Source: Taiwanofungus camphoratus (taxonomy: Eukaryota > Basidiomycota > Agaricomycetes > Polyporales > Taiwanofungaceae). Taken from it: 64,000 nucleotides of DNA. Positions 10,582 through 22,200 of this stretch are shown in pieces (the first letter of the stretch is position 1; each line of letters starts with the position of its first letter). The stretch lies in contig CP021224.1 in assembly GCA_003999685.1 (NCBI GenBank), forward strand, positions 2,542,001 through 2,606,000. Direction: 5' to 3'. The notes beneath the pieces are model-generated. The model ran no database searches. It was given only the letters and a program-made list of their open reading frames with translations, and was not told the origin of the DNA. The position numbers and the translations under genes were made by a program.

Positions 10582-12496
10582 TGCTTCAGGATCATCTTTG
10601 ACTTTTTCCTGTGCGCGGACCCTGCGCTCGTCCCCTTAAAAGCATCTGCACACTTCTGTACTTCGCGCAAGGACGTATAATGCTTCCATGATCTTTACTG
10701 ACAACGTAATGCGACCGCATCCCACAAGTTCCCGGACAGGCACACCGCAGACCGCCTTACTGGAGTGGTTCCCGACTGAATCTGTTCCGCAGTGTGTCGA
10801 CATTTTCGGGTGGCTATTCTGTCGTTTCTACTGTGTATCTACCATCCGGTAGGAATGACATCTTTCCGTACGGCTGGGATACCGTGCCCTAGTCTCGTGC
10901 CTATACAGTCTACTTCTTGTAAAAAGACACGCAGCAATGTTCGTGTGCAAGGTAACCATCCTCGCCCATCGTTGGCCAAGCCGATGCCATTGCGACCCAC
11001 ACACGCACCATCCGCCGTACCTTTTCTTTCGCACCTGTACACTCCCTGTCCCATCACAGCCTCAGTCCTGGATTCTGTTCGCACTAGTCCGTAGCTCACT
11101 GACGGGCTCTCACGCAACAGCATGTATCGTTGGTCCCCAGACCACTGACGGAGCATGCACTTACACGGCAGTCGTCCTTGCCAATTTCGCTTATTCATCT
11201 CTCAGCTGACTCTTTCTGAGGTCTCAGCCTTATCATTGTACCCTGACTTATTCCACACCGTGTCTCGCTTCCGCACAGCTATATGGAACTGTATGCTACG
11301 AGTGTATGGGGAGGCGGACTCGCGCAGCCTGGTCGGCCAGCCCCCTACCTACAGCGAACTGTATTTGCTAGCTATCTGAGCAAAATAGTGATCGTGGTCA
11401 GCTGCTCGGTAGCAATTGTGTCTGCATGTTGGTACCGCTTGTGGGATGTGCGCTCGCTGATTTGAGTGCCCAACTTGAATTGTACTGCCACCTGCTCATT
11501 TACTCGGTTCCATCCACCACTATTTCCCTTGCTAGATGTATCTCTAATTTTGACACTGCCAGTGAATGAGGCTGGGTTAATTAACCTAGATCAATTAATG
11601 GCAGAATGTTTAGCATAACACATTGATATTGTATTCGCTGTTCACTGAGGCATTGTAAATAGGTAACGTGACTGTTATGGCCGGCAGCCATTAAGTTTGA
11701 GGCACAGACATGGCCCAATCGGTTAGGCCGTAAAATATTGATTGAAATATGGTCAATATGCCACATTTAAGTAAGTATGTTAAGACTATCTGACCTTCGT
11801 CAATTGCCCCATGTCTGCCGTGAGGTACTCACGGCAACACCGTTTGGGGGCTGCAATTGACTATCCTTTCTTACAGAGTGTCATATCTAATTGCCTCTCT
11901 GAGCTTGGACTCTCGACAGTTGGCAGTTGCTGTATCTTGCATCATGATCCTGATGCGTCCAAACTTTACACTGGCAGTATTGAAACTTGATAGAACCCAG
12001 TGTGTCCCCCCGCATCAGATTCGACAGGCGCGTTCCAGTCTTAAAAAAGTTCGTTTGATTGGTTATTGGATTGCCAAATGACTGTGTAATCAGAGTGTCT
12101 GACGATATGTCCATTTTTCGCCGCCCTGATTGGTGCGGTACGTCCTCTTGTCCCTTGACCCATCCGTGATCAGGCTGTGGGCCACAAAGCTTCCCGAAAT
12201 CGCTCAGCGTAGGCTGCATCTTCCTTTTATGCGTATGCGCCTGGCCAGTGCTAGTGAACAGCCACAATTTGAATTACTCTCTCACGTCCGAAGGGCCCCC
12301 CCTTGAAATTGTTATTGATCCTGGTCTCGATTGAGAAGGTTCTATTGCAAAAAAGATCATATGGAAGTATCAGGAGTCTGGTTGCTACGGAGGTTGATCA
12401 CTTGTAGATGTTGTGGTATGCAATGTGGTCCTTGCAATTCTCGCATGCACCTGAATAGCTGTCGTTGGCCTCATCTCTTTACCCTTCATCGTCTGC
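10582..12496. other. No gene supported
   Basis: No convincing exon series on either strand. A short D-arm-like string near 11711-11729 and a small hairpin around 11817-11840 were noted but lack the rest of a tRNA or a clear role. Confidence 0.5.
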
Positions 12497-13819
12497 ATGT
12501 TTCTCCTTGTGTGCGTCCTCTTCTCTACACTCTCTATTTTGTGCGCAGCTGCAGGGAATGTGACCATCGACGACACATACGGTGACGAGATCACTGGTCA
12601 GCAACCAATCTACACTCCCAGTAGCGACTGGGACCAGGGTGAGATTTGCACTGGTTGCGCACTTCACCCTAATCCGTTGAATGCATTCTACCACACATGG
12701 CACGACTCGACATACGCTCCTACTCTTCGCCCAGGGATTCCGACCATAACTTTACTCTTCAGTGGTCAGTGACCCGTTATCCCCGTGCATCTCCCTATCT
12801 GTAAGCTCAACTACGGTGTGTCTTCAGGAACTGCCATTTATATATTTTGCATAGTCCCGACGACATCACCATTCAATTCTGAGGTCGAGACTGGAATGCA
12901 ACTCATATTCACCTTGGACAACCAGCCGGCCGGCCAATTTGTCCACGACCCAGATAATAGCTCAGTATTCGATTACGCGTACAACTTTCCAGTCTATGTC
13001 AACGAATCCCTTGCTATACCTCTTCCTGGCATCCAGCATAACCTCACCATCCAATCTTTCCTGGTGAACCTCTTCGACTATGCCATTTACACGTATGTGC
13101 CACTTGGTCTGCCCTCTCCGTCTCAGCGTGAATAGGATATTTGTAGAACGCCAGAGGAAGACGTGGCCACAACGATGACCCCGACGAGTGGTATCTCAAC
13201 AACTGTCTCACCAAACATCACAATAATCTCATCATCAGAACCAACGGGCACTGCGTCTACCAGGAGTCCCAGCCATACACCTATAGGCGCAGTCATCGGA
13301 GGAGCCGTTGGAGGCACTCTGGCATTGGCGGCTCTGCTTCTGCTCGCTTTCACCTACCGACGTTGCTCTGGTAACCACATACGCCCGTTCAACACAGACA
13401 GTCTCGTACGTCGAATCGAGCCATTCAACGGTGCGCCTGTCACTGCACGCAGGGCACCAGGACTGCACACAGACCCCGATGGCACAGGCGGCCCACGGTA
13501 CGACAACAGCATCATTCCGCCCACGTCCGGCGGCAGCGCTTCGCAACGGATGCGTGGCCCCCGCAAACACCACCGTACTCCGGCACACGCAACGCAGACC
13601 TCCCCGCTGCCTGACCGGGAGCTGCAGGCGCAGATGAGGGAGCTGCGGGTGATGATGGAGCAGGTGCAAGCCCAGGGACGGTCTCTTCAAACTTCGCATT
13701 CGCATTCAATGACCGAACCGCTGCCTGATTACAATACCGCGGTCGGGGCTGGTAGTCCATACGCAAGCCAGCGGCGTGATGAAGGCGGAGAAGGTGGACC
13801 TCACGCTACGTACGAATGA
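12497..13819 (+). CDS. Predicted type I single-pass membrane protein, function unknown
   Basis: Three exons, 12497-12764, 12828-13092 and 13147-13819, with phase-consistent GT/AG introns, give 401 residues. Residues 1-19 form a hydrophobic signal peptide ending near CAAAG. The ectodomain (to about residue 230) has several N-x-S/T sites (for example DNSS, NESL, NLTI) and ends in a Ser/Thr-rich stalk. One transmembrane helix follows (GAVIGGAVGGTLALAALLLLAF, split here as GAVIGGAVGGTLA and LAALLLLAF), then a basic stop-transfer YRRC. The cytoplasmic tail contains a short predicted coiled coil (ELQAQMRELRVMMEQVQ). This architecture is common among basidiomycete cell-surface proteins and sensor-like proteins. 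I recognise no named family, and no enzymatic motif is visible. There is no sign of breakage; GC and codon use look host-like. Confidence 0.8.
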
Positions 13820-15126
13820 GCAGGGACAGTCGTGGGTCATCCAAGTTGGGTTGAGTCACGTATCATGTCTGATGAGGCAAGGGGTCCAGCTATCAGTCGT
13901 TGTGCTAATAGTCCGAAGCCTGTATAGTCTTGCTCACGATGATGTAGCGTGTATCCTCTTCGGAATACTGGCATCCTGTCGTGTCGTAGAGGATGCTTCA
14001 CCAATTCAGTACGTGTATCGTTTGTCTTCGATGTCACCCATCAAATACATTGTCGCGCAGGTTGAGTCTCCATTGTGAGTTGCTCAATGGTCAGTTAGTG
14101 TCGGGGGCAGAAATGTTTTGAGACTCGTGCCAACTGCCGCTGGCAGAATGGCAACTGCTACCCTTGGCAAAATTTGGCAGGAAGTCCTCCACAGGTTTTG
14201 AGTTGTATAACAGTGAATTTTAGTCTGGTGGGTCGCAGCACGTTCAAATGGACCCTCCTCTTCTGAACATAGTATTACATGCCTAAGTTGGACATGATGA
14301 TTCCCTTTTATAATTCATTATCCGCGGCAAGTGCCTCGGCGATGTGGAACCTCCTTGCCCCAGGTGTTAACACCCGTTGAAAGTGCGCTAGTGCTGTCCC
14401 TGCACGTAGACAGCGTCGATGCGACGAGTGGTCTCTCCTTCATCGTGCGCGCGATGAATGTCGTGATCTTGCGAACGTTGCGATGGTACAACAGGCTGGG
14501 CTCGCGTTCATACTTTGACACCTTGCTTTGATTGTGCGTCCGCAGTGGCCTCCGAGCACACGGCTCACCTTAAGCTTTCACTCTTAGTACGCTTGTTGAC
14601 TTAACAGGGAAGGCAATGGGCAGCAACTGCCGTGTATCTGGCAGTGTAAGTATATCGTGAGGTTCAGGTGGCCCGCCGGCAGACCAGATCAGGAATTTGG
14701 TTATCGGCATCGAACTATTTCATCATTCAACTGTCGCCCTGTGGTGGGCAGTGGAAATATGAGCAAAGGACACGAAACGAACACGAATGCCATACATGTG
14801 ATGACAAAGGTTGTGGGTGTTGAAGACCGTTTACATTGCATGTACATACATGTAGTCAATAGCTCTGCCATTGATGCCTGGCAATCATCCATTTCATTAC
14901 ATATGGCTTTCAGTGAAAAGGGCTTACCACCCAGGCGGGAATATCAACAAACAACATGTTCGTCGTAAATCATAATCCTGATGCATGGAACCAAAATGAA
15001 CGTATGCCTTCTCGAATGGAGGAAACAATGAGGGGTACCCTCAACAAATACAAGGTAAATTAAGCCATTGCCGCGCTGGACGTTAAATACAGAATCATCA
15101 AGGCTGAGGGTGTGTTGAAAAAAGCG
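13820..15126. other. No gene supported
   Basis: Only short frames lacking motifs. The region separates the membrane-protein gene from the 3' end of FunK1 copy C. Confidence 0.5.
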
Positions 15127-17831
15127 TCATCGAGGACCTGATGTCGGAATAGAAAGGCGCTGCATGAAGATTTCGTGTGTCATCATTTCATCCTTCTGTG
15201 CCTTCATACGAGTTATCTGAGCACTGAGCGAGGTCGCCTCTTCCTGATTACCATCCTGTCTTGCCACCACCAGACATGCTGCAAGATATTCTATTTGATC
15301 CGACAGAATGGTAATGGCGAAAAACGCCCTTCGCAGCGGGCGGACCCATGTGCGAGTAAGCTGTTCGTAGTCGGGATGCGTAGAAGCGAACACGTCCTGC
15401 CACTCTTGCCGTCTGCCAATGAACGCCCACTTATTTAGGCCGATCACATACAGGTTGGGGGATTCCCAGTCAGAGAGACGTCTAAACTGGTGTTTCTCTG
15501 GATCGAATACAGCACAGAACCACGCTAGAACGAAGAAAAACGATTCAAGGTCATGACGATAGCGATGCAGAGGTGCATTCCCCTTCACCAGTAGATCAAG
15601 CGCCATGAAAGGACCTGTGCCGGTAGGATACCGAGGTCGTTTGCGGCATTTCTCCTGGGTTGCATGGACTTGGCTGTCGCTGGGGGCTGGCCCGTCTTCA
15701 CCCTCCCCTTTGAGAATGACCGGTACATTGTGAGCGGGCACTTTGATCTGCTGTTCAGATTGACCTTCAACTTCGCTGTTATCAGCAACTCCAGAACACC
15801 CGAAGATGGTGTCGGATTCGTCAATGGTATCTAACTGCCTATCTTCTTCTATGTAGTCATTTTCTGGGAGTTTGGCCATTGCGAGATCCCAGTCGCACAG
15901 GACACCCATAACATCACCATCCTTTCGGTAGAACATGATGTTGCCTGCACTGATGTCACGATGCAAAATTTCCGCTGTCTCCCATACCCAGTGATGCGCT
16001 AATCCAGATGTTGATTTGTGACAGTCCAATATAATACAGTGAAGGAAAACATACCGTTTACAACATCGACAAAGACCTTCTTGAATTCATCAACACTGTT
16101 CACTTGTTCAAGGGCTTCGTATTTCTTCATCACCGCCATACGAAACAATTGCTCCCCGTAGTCCAGAAATTTTGTCATGTAGACTCTTGGCAAATTCATT
16201 TCCTTCATGTTCCGTGTGACCGAGCATTTTAAATCGACTACATGATCGAGCCACCGCGGTGCATGGACCTTGAGATTCCGCCTGATTTTCTTGATAAAAT
16301 TGTCTTCTGCTTGTCGCTCCTTCGAAGGCCATGCCATCTTCGCCACCAGATCGTCTTCGCCAAACATAACCTTGGCTACCCCAGTCGCCTTGATCGGCAC
16401 GACCGTGGTTCCTCGCCCAACTGCTTCGTAACTCGCGTAGACACTTCGACTGTTATCAATCGCGAAGACCAACTTCTCTAACGGTTTGTCGTCAACGTCC
16501 GTGGCAACGTCGTCGTCAATCTCAAGCTTCACATCAGCGTAGGTGTCGTATGCGCTTGTCGGAAACTTGAGGAAGGGGCGGAGGCCCATGCGTGCATGAT
16601 CTGCGGAGTCCATGGCGGCGAGGTAGAGGAGGAGCAGATGCGGCTGTTGTATGAAGTCAAAGGCTTGCGACTGAACGATCCCCATCCGATCCCCGTACCA
16701 CAACGTCATAGTTGTGTTCTTAATTGAACATCCCGTCGCGTAGGAGCGTACACCGTGAGACAGCATTTCAATCATATAATTTGCTGCTTGTATCTCATTG
16801 TTCCTCAAAACAGAACAATCGGTAGGACTGGTGGTGCGAGCTCGCTTTCTCGGGGAATCAACAGCTTCACGTCCAGTTTCCGGTTCTTTGCGTTTTCTGC
16901 CAGAACATATCGGAGTGTTCGCAAGCGTTGCAGATGCAGCATTAGACATAGTACCACCAGACACAGATGCCACAGAAACCAACTGTACAATCATGTATAA
17001 GGAGAACTGCTCTCAATTTCCGTACGTACACACCTCTCTGATGGCTGTCTTCGAAATAGGAAGGTCTGTCTCGCTCGCAATAGGCTCCCCCTTGTTCTGC
17101 CGGACCTCGACATAAGAGAGGTACCATTGCCAATGTCGCCGTCCGTTGTCTTTCGCAGTGCCCCATGCTAAATCCGCCTTCGCCGTCTCCGTATAATATC
17201 CTTTCGCATTACGTTCCCGGAGACGAAACGGGAACATAGGCTGAAGCCGTTGACCCACACGAGTGATATGCCTCTGTTGTGCCTGCGGACGTTCACCAGA
17301 GTTGATTTGGGCCAATAGGTGCTCCAAGATCTTCGCCAACGGCAGAGAACTGTTCTTCTCAATTCCAACGTGACGCTGCAGATACATGTTTAAATGTCCG
17401 ATGGGTAGTGTATACTGTTCAAAATCCGGGATTTCCTCTGGGCCAAAATCCCAGACTGCACGAACGAACTCGTGGACGGGCAGCCCACGATAGATCTTGT
17501 CTCCAACGTGCTCGCGCGCGTGCCGCCTGGTGCTTGCGTCCATAACGCCATCTCCGGCGTAATAAGTAGTGTGCGATTTCATCTGCATCATTTGTGGCCC
17601 TACAGAGGTGCGTCATCAGCACAAGGAACATACCCGAGAAATGCAGTTGGAATTGTTTGTCTTACCTATCGACCGGCAGCGCCTTCTCGGTCGCGGTCTG
17701 AGCTCGTCTTTGTCGTCCATATTCTCGTCTGTGTCATCAATATGCGTAGGTAGAGATTTCCATTCACGTTCCGGTACATCGTCGCTCGTCTCCGAGCGAC
17801 AGTCAATACCAGTACTGGAGGCGCCACTCAT
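15127..17831 (-). CDS. FunK1-type fungal protein kinase, copy C
   Basis: Four minus-strand exons, 17831-17666, 17599-17034, 16982-16055 and 15998-15127, encode 843 residues. The start MSGASSTG is shared with copy D. Features in order: an acidic N-terminus, the FunK1 N-terminal region (KSHTTYYAGD...), a basic bipartite cluster (GRKRKEP...PRKRAR), the glycine loop GRGTTVV and VAK lysine in exon 3, HRDIS..N and DWD in exon 4, and GTGPFMALDLL. The acidic activation-segment insert has a single NxP-acidic unit, against two in A and A'. The C-terminus (TRMKAQKDEMMTHEIFM) is shared with A and D. Copy D at 60753-63463 is its inverted twin, with paired positions summing to 78584 over exons 1-3. All key kinase residues are present; biological substrate unknown. 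Confidence 0.9.
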
Positions 17832-17959
17832 GATGGCATTGCTTCGGTTAGATACAATCGAGGGGGGATAGTGGTTGAAGTGCCTCCTATAACGGTACAA
17901 GTATGGACAAGACATGGAAAGTCTTGGTCGATCCTGAGAGCATCATAGTCCATTTCTCG

Positions 17960-18036
17960 CTTTAAAAACGGTGAAGAGTGGCCAAGGCTTTTTGTGGCCA
18001 TGAAGTAACGATTCGCGGGTGTCACAGTAGCACGTG
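17960..18036 (-). promoter_or_regulatory. Conserved upstream module of FunK1 copy C
   Basis: On the minus strand: CACGTG (18031-18036), two GGCCAC boxes (17994-17999 and 17978-17983) and a TTTTTAAAG TATA-like string (17960-17968), about 130 bp before the ATG. This mirrors the modules at copies A, A' and D. Confidence 0.5.
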
Positions 18037-18269
18037 ACTGTGATTAGTTCGTAATTCAGAAGGGAAGACACCCAATTCGTTATTCCAGAATATTTTGTGC
18101 GCTGAGACTATCCAATATCATACATGCTTTGCCCGCCATCTCGATCCGGCACTGTGTAAACGGACTAGGATCCCATTATGGGAGAGTCAGGATCATTACT
18201 ACCAGCCTCGACATATCCACCAGATACACGCACATACCCACCAACCACCAGGCTTTCTCTGGCCAAAAA

Positions 18270-18506
18270 ATGGCCATGATTGCTGTGCACCTAGCATACA
18301 CAGGGACTGATGAGCAGATGAAGCACACGCAATTCCCGGCAGACACTCTGCTCTGCGAAAAGTTGAAGCGCAAGCTGGACGATGCTCACGACTCTGCCGA
18401 AGCACGCACGCTGCGGAGTGCTGCCTCGGCGTTGAACTTGCGGGCCTCACTGCTCGTCTGGCATCTAACACAACACCTCGTCCCCGAGAAAAGGTCCGGT
18501 GCATAA
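18270..18506 (+). CDS. Possible small or partial protein, 78 residues, unknown
   Basis: An open frame from ATG 18270 ends with TAA at 18504. The product has a charged, helix-prone middle (KLKRKLDDAHDSAEARTL) and an amphipathic end (LRASLLVWHLTQHL). It could be the surviving 3' exon of a larger gene cut where the C/D repeat arm ends. I do not recognise it, and chance is a real alternative. Confidence 0.25.
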   Translation: MAMIAVHLAYTGTDEQMKHTQFPADTLLCEKLKRKLDDAHDSAEARTLRSAASALNLRASLLVWHLTQHLVPEKRSGA

Positions 18507-19113
18507 CCGCAAGATTGGGCTGTGAAGTAGCATACAGAGAGCATCCGAATTCGAGAGCTGTGAGCGGAATTAAAAGCATCCAATTGAGCAGGCGAGACGG
18601 ACAATGCGAAACACGCATCACGACAGCAAGACCGAATCGGCCAGGCTTAGCGCCGAACCACACCGTACGGGACAGTGTTTTTCTTTGTGTTGGCATGGGT
18701 CTGCGTTGAATTTGATCCCGTACAACATACCTTCCTAAGACTTTGAACGCAACTGCCTAGATTTCCTTTTTCTGGTGGTGGTGGCGGTTGGCATTTTTCC
18801 TTTTTCGGTGGTGGTGGTCGCGGTTCCGGGGTCTGCCCTTACTTTCTGGAGCTGACGTCAAAAGCTTTTTGCCCGCCACTCCCTTGGTCCAGTCCTACAA
18901 TGATTTGGCTTCGACCAGAATGCATGCGGCATGAAATCGACGGAAATGCCTGTGGGAGACGAAGAAGCGTACTTTTAGACTGATGAGCAATTGCGGTCTC
19001 GTACCCAAACACGAGGCCAATCGAAGAAAATGCAACCAGCGTGTAGTGTCCATATATATAACTACTTGTGTGTAAAAGGTTTGTGTGAAAAACAAAACAT
19101 GAGCACCATTGCA
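18507..19113. other. No gene supported
   Basis: Contains two near-copies of a CCTTTTTC-GGTGGTGGTGG motif at about 18763-18784 and 18797-18818, otherwise no recognisable feature. Confidence 0.45.
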
Positions 19114-19218
19114 CCAGCGGCGGAAGATCAAGCCCCGCGAGGCTAACACTCCTGACATCACCAAATGGGAGCCTTAAATACGCGCTCTCGCACGCTCTAC
19201 CAACTGAGCTACGACAGC
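19114..19218 (-). pseudogene. tRNA-like sequence (tRNA pseudogene or tRNA-derived SINE head)
   Basis: Read on the minus strand from 19218, the first 25 bases fit a tRNA 5' half: a seven-base acceptor strand, TA, then a D-arm GCTCAGTTGGTAGAGC that is a good A box. A degenerate T-arm (five pairs with two wobbles, loop CTTGATC) lies at 19121-19137. No acceptable anticodon arm or matching 3' acceptor strand is present, so it is not a functional tRNA as it stands. The LINE inserted exactly at its 5' end. Confidence 0.4.
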
Positions 19219-19226
19219 ACATCACA
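19213..19226. repeat. LINE target-site duplication, left copy
   Basis: GACAGCACATCACA here is repeated exactly at 24572-24585, immediately after the poly(A) tail. The left copy overlaps the first six bases of the tRNA-like sequence. Confidence 0.92.
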
Positions 19227-19280
19227 CGCCGCTCCTTGAACCAGTACCACCACCATCTCGATTTAGCGCCCGTGTCTGGC

Positions 19281-22200
19281 ATGTCTAAATCCCATCGTTC
19301 CCTTCCCTATTCTCCCCATACTGGTGCCCTTATAGCCGCTGTTGGTCCTAGGACTGATAGTGCACCCACCTCGTCGAGTGCGATGTCGGTGCATGGCGGC
19401 TGCCCTGCTCATCGCACTCAAGCCGACTCGGACCACCCGAGCTCTCGTCCTTTGGACACACCTTTGAACTCACCCTATCATGGGGAGAGTTCCACTTCGA
19501 GTTCCTCTCTCTCGAGAGGTCCTCTGTTTGAATCGACGACCATAGTGCCAGACGATTCACAAAGGATTCGTAGGCCCTCTCCCCCTGAGGGAGGGGGTAA
19601 CGAATACAATGGTATTGGAGGCAGCCATGCTGTTTCCATGCCCCTTGCCCACGCTGGAAGTGCATGGCACACCAGTTCGGGCCTAGCGCCAATAAACCCT
19701 TATGGGCTTATTGAGTCAGTGTGTGAACCGGAAATTTCCGACAGTGCTTCGGCCCCATCGTTTGGAACTCCACCGGAGTCACAACATAATGAAAGGCCCG
19801 ATTCCCCCATGGTGGTGGAAGCGGACCCCTCCCGTACGCCCAGCCCAACGGCTGATGGCGACAATCTGAGAAACGAACCTACTAGGCTCGCATTTACATG
19901 CATAAGCGCAAATGTCCAGAAATCTGCGGAGAATACGGGCATTTTGCTTGAGAGACATAGAGATGCCGACATCGTCTGCGTCCAAGAGATATTCTGGGGC
20001 CGCATCAAGGATGTGGCCTCAGCTAAGTCACGGGACGGGGAAGCGTATAAGAATACGTCTGCCCATGCCTCGTTCAAGTGCCTCGGGGCATCGAAAGATT
20101 CCCGGGTTGCAATTTATGTCAACAAGCGATGGGCCGCGGCCTCCCCGCAAGTTGTCACCCACAGCGTCTCCCATAAGGATTGCCTTATGGTAGCGCTTAA
20201 GCTTCCATCCGGGGACTTTAATGTCCTGAACGTGTACAACGACAGCACCACCTTTGATGCTGTCCGATATTTGGAAACACGTGTACACGCGCTTCCACCC
20301 ATTGCGTGTATGTGCGGGGATTTCAATCTCCGCCACCCATTGTGGGATACGCGCGCTGCGGGATCTCGAGTGCGGCCTCCGCACTACGCTGATTCCAATC
20401 GCCTTATTGAGTTGGCCCAGGCCGAACTCGATCTGGTCTTGATGAACACCCAGGACGGTCCAGTCACTTGGCGCTCCCACAACATCGCTCTCACACCTGG
20501 AGTCATAGACTTGGTGTGGATCGACCCAGTGTACTATGAAGGCCAAGACCTTCATGTACTCATGTCACATCGCCACAACAGCGACCATGCGGTCCTGCGG
20601 TGGGAGATGCCGATTAAGGTTGAGCCAGAACCAGTGCGGGGTATTCCTCGTACTGGCGACGCGGCCCAACAATTTGTGACGGCAACGGCGAAATTGTTCG
20701 CTGACTACCCCACACATTTCAGCAGCGCCCAAGGCGTTGAACGAATGGGAGACCGCCTAGAGCGAGACCTCCAAAGACTATGGATGGAGTTTTCGACAGT
20801 AAAACGCCCATCCAAACGTTCAAAGTCGTGGTGGGATGCTGCATGCTCCCGCGCGGCTACCAAGTTGGCGAATACCCAGCACCGCCTTAGTGCGGCGTCT
20901 GGACAGTATCGCTACATACGTCATCAGTCGGGACCTGGCGCTCAGGCCACTGCAGACGTATATGATGTTGCCGCCGAACTTCGGTCCGAACGGCATAAAC
21001 AACGTGCAACACTTCGCCTTGCCACGAAGCGGGCGAAGCGCGCACACTTTGATCGGATCATGGATGAATCCAATCCCCAATCAATCTCGGATTTTGTCGC
21101 ATGGACAAAGCCGAGACGACAAGAGGCCACTATCCAGCTGCGACAAGCTGATGGTGCGCCAGTCCAAAGTGCAACTGATCTCAGTCACGCTTTTCAAGCT
21201 CAGTTCACGCCTGCCAACCCACGGCCGGTGGACCTGTCATTTGTAGATGAAATTCCCCAAAGGGAGGAATTGACTCTATCGGACATTAGTGAGTTTGAGA
21301 TCCGCGAGAATCTCAAATCCACTAGCAATACGTCCGCACCCGGTCCTGATCACGTGAACTGGATGTGGATTAAATGGATGGTGGACCAGATCGAGCGCTC
21401 CGAGGAGGGCATCGAAACCGATCTCGGTATACACGTGCGGCAATGGCTGTGTGCGTACTATAACGCTTGCCTCGATTTCGAGGTTTATCCGAGCACATTT
21501 AAGCGGTCTGTTACGGTGGTTTTACCCAAACCGAACAAACCGGATTATACGCTAGCAAAGGCCTATAGGCCTATCTGCTTGCTGAATTGCTTCGGCAAAT
21601 TGTTCGAAAAGATCATTGCCAAGCGAATGCAGTGGGATGCCCAGAAATGGGGAATCCTACACCCATGCCAATTCGGTGGGGCTATGCAACATAGCACCAC
21701 GGATGCTGGTATCCAACTTGTGCACAATGTCAAAGAGGCATGGGCACGCAACCTTATCCCATCGGTGCTATTGCTCGATGTGTCACAATTCTACCCGTCC
21801 ATCAATCATGATGCACTGGTAGGAATCATGCGAAAGCAGGGCTTCAATAGCAAGCTCTGTAATTTCATGGCAAATTACTTGATCGGGCGAAAAACCCGAT
21901 TCATGTTCAACAGCACCTTGACTGATCCATCTGACTTTGATGTCGGAGTTGGTCAGGGTTCTAGCTTATCCCCGATCTTATCTGGGATTTACATTGCACC
22001 GGTTATACACAAGTGGGCGCCAGTCCATTTGGTACAACCGGGCCGAACCGGGACCCAGTTCTATGTGGATGACGGTCTCATCATGGCGGCTTCGCCGAAG
22101 GCTGTTGACGACAGCCTGCAAGCCCTTATCCTGAAGAACAACGTCATATTGGCGGATATCTTCCACAATCTCGTAGGTGACCTAAACCGTTTAGGTTTAG

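Larger units (their letters stand above)
15127..18225. repeat. Left arm of C/D inverted repeat (about 3.1 kb)
   Basis: Reverse complement of roughly 60360-63463. Exons 1 and 2, the introns and about 390 bp of upstream DNA are nearly identical. Similarity continues at a lower level through the kinase lobes, with small indels in exon 4. The upstream boundary fades near 18225/60360. Confidence 0.88.

Noticed and set aside
11700-11760. String GGCCCAATCGGTTAGGCC resembling a tRNA D-arm
   Set aside because: No T-arm B box or acceptor pairing at tRNA distance; treated as chance or too decayed to call.
11817-11840. Short inverted repeat (GCCGTGAG...CTCACGGC)
   Set aside because: No adjacent gene end or other context; a single short hairpin is not enough for a terminator or regulatory call in a eukaryote.
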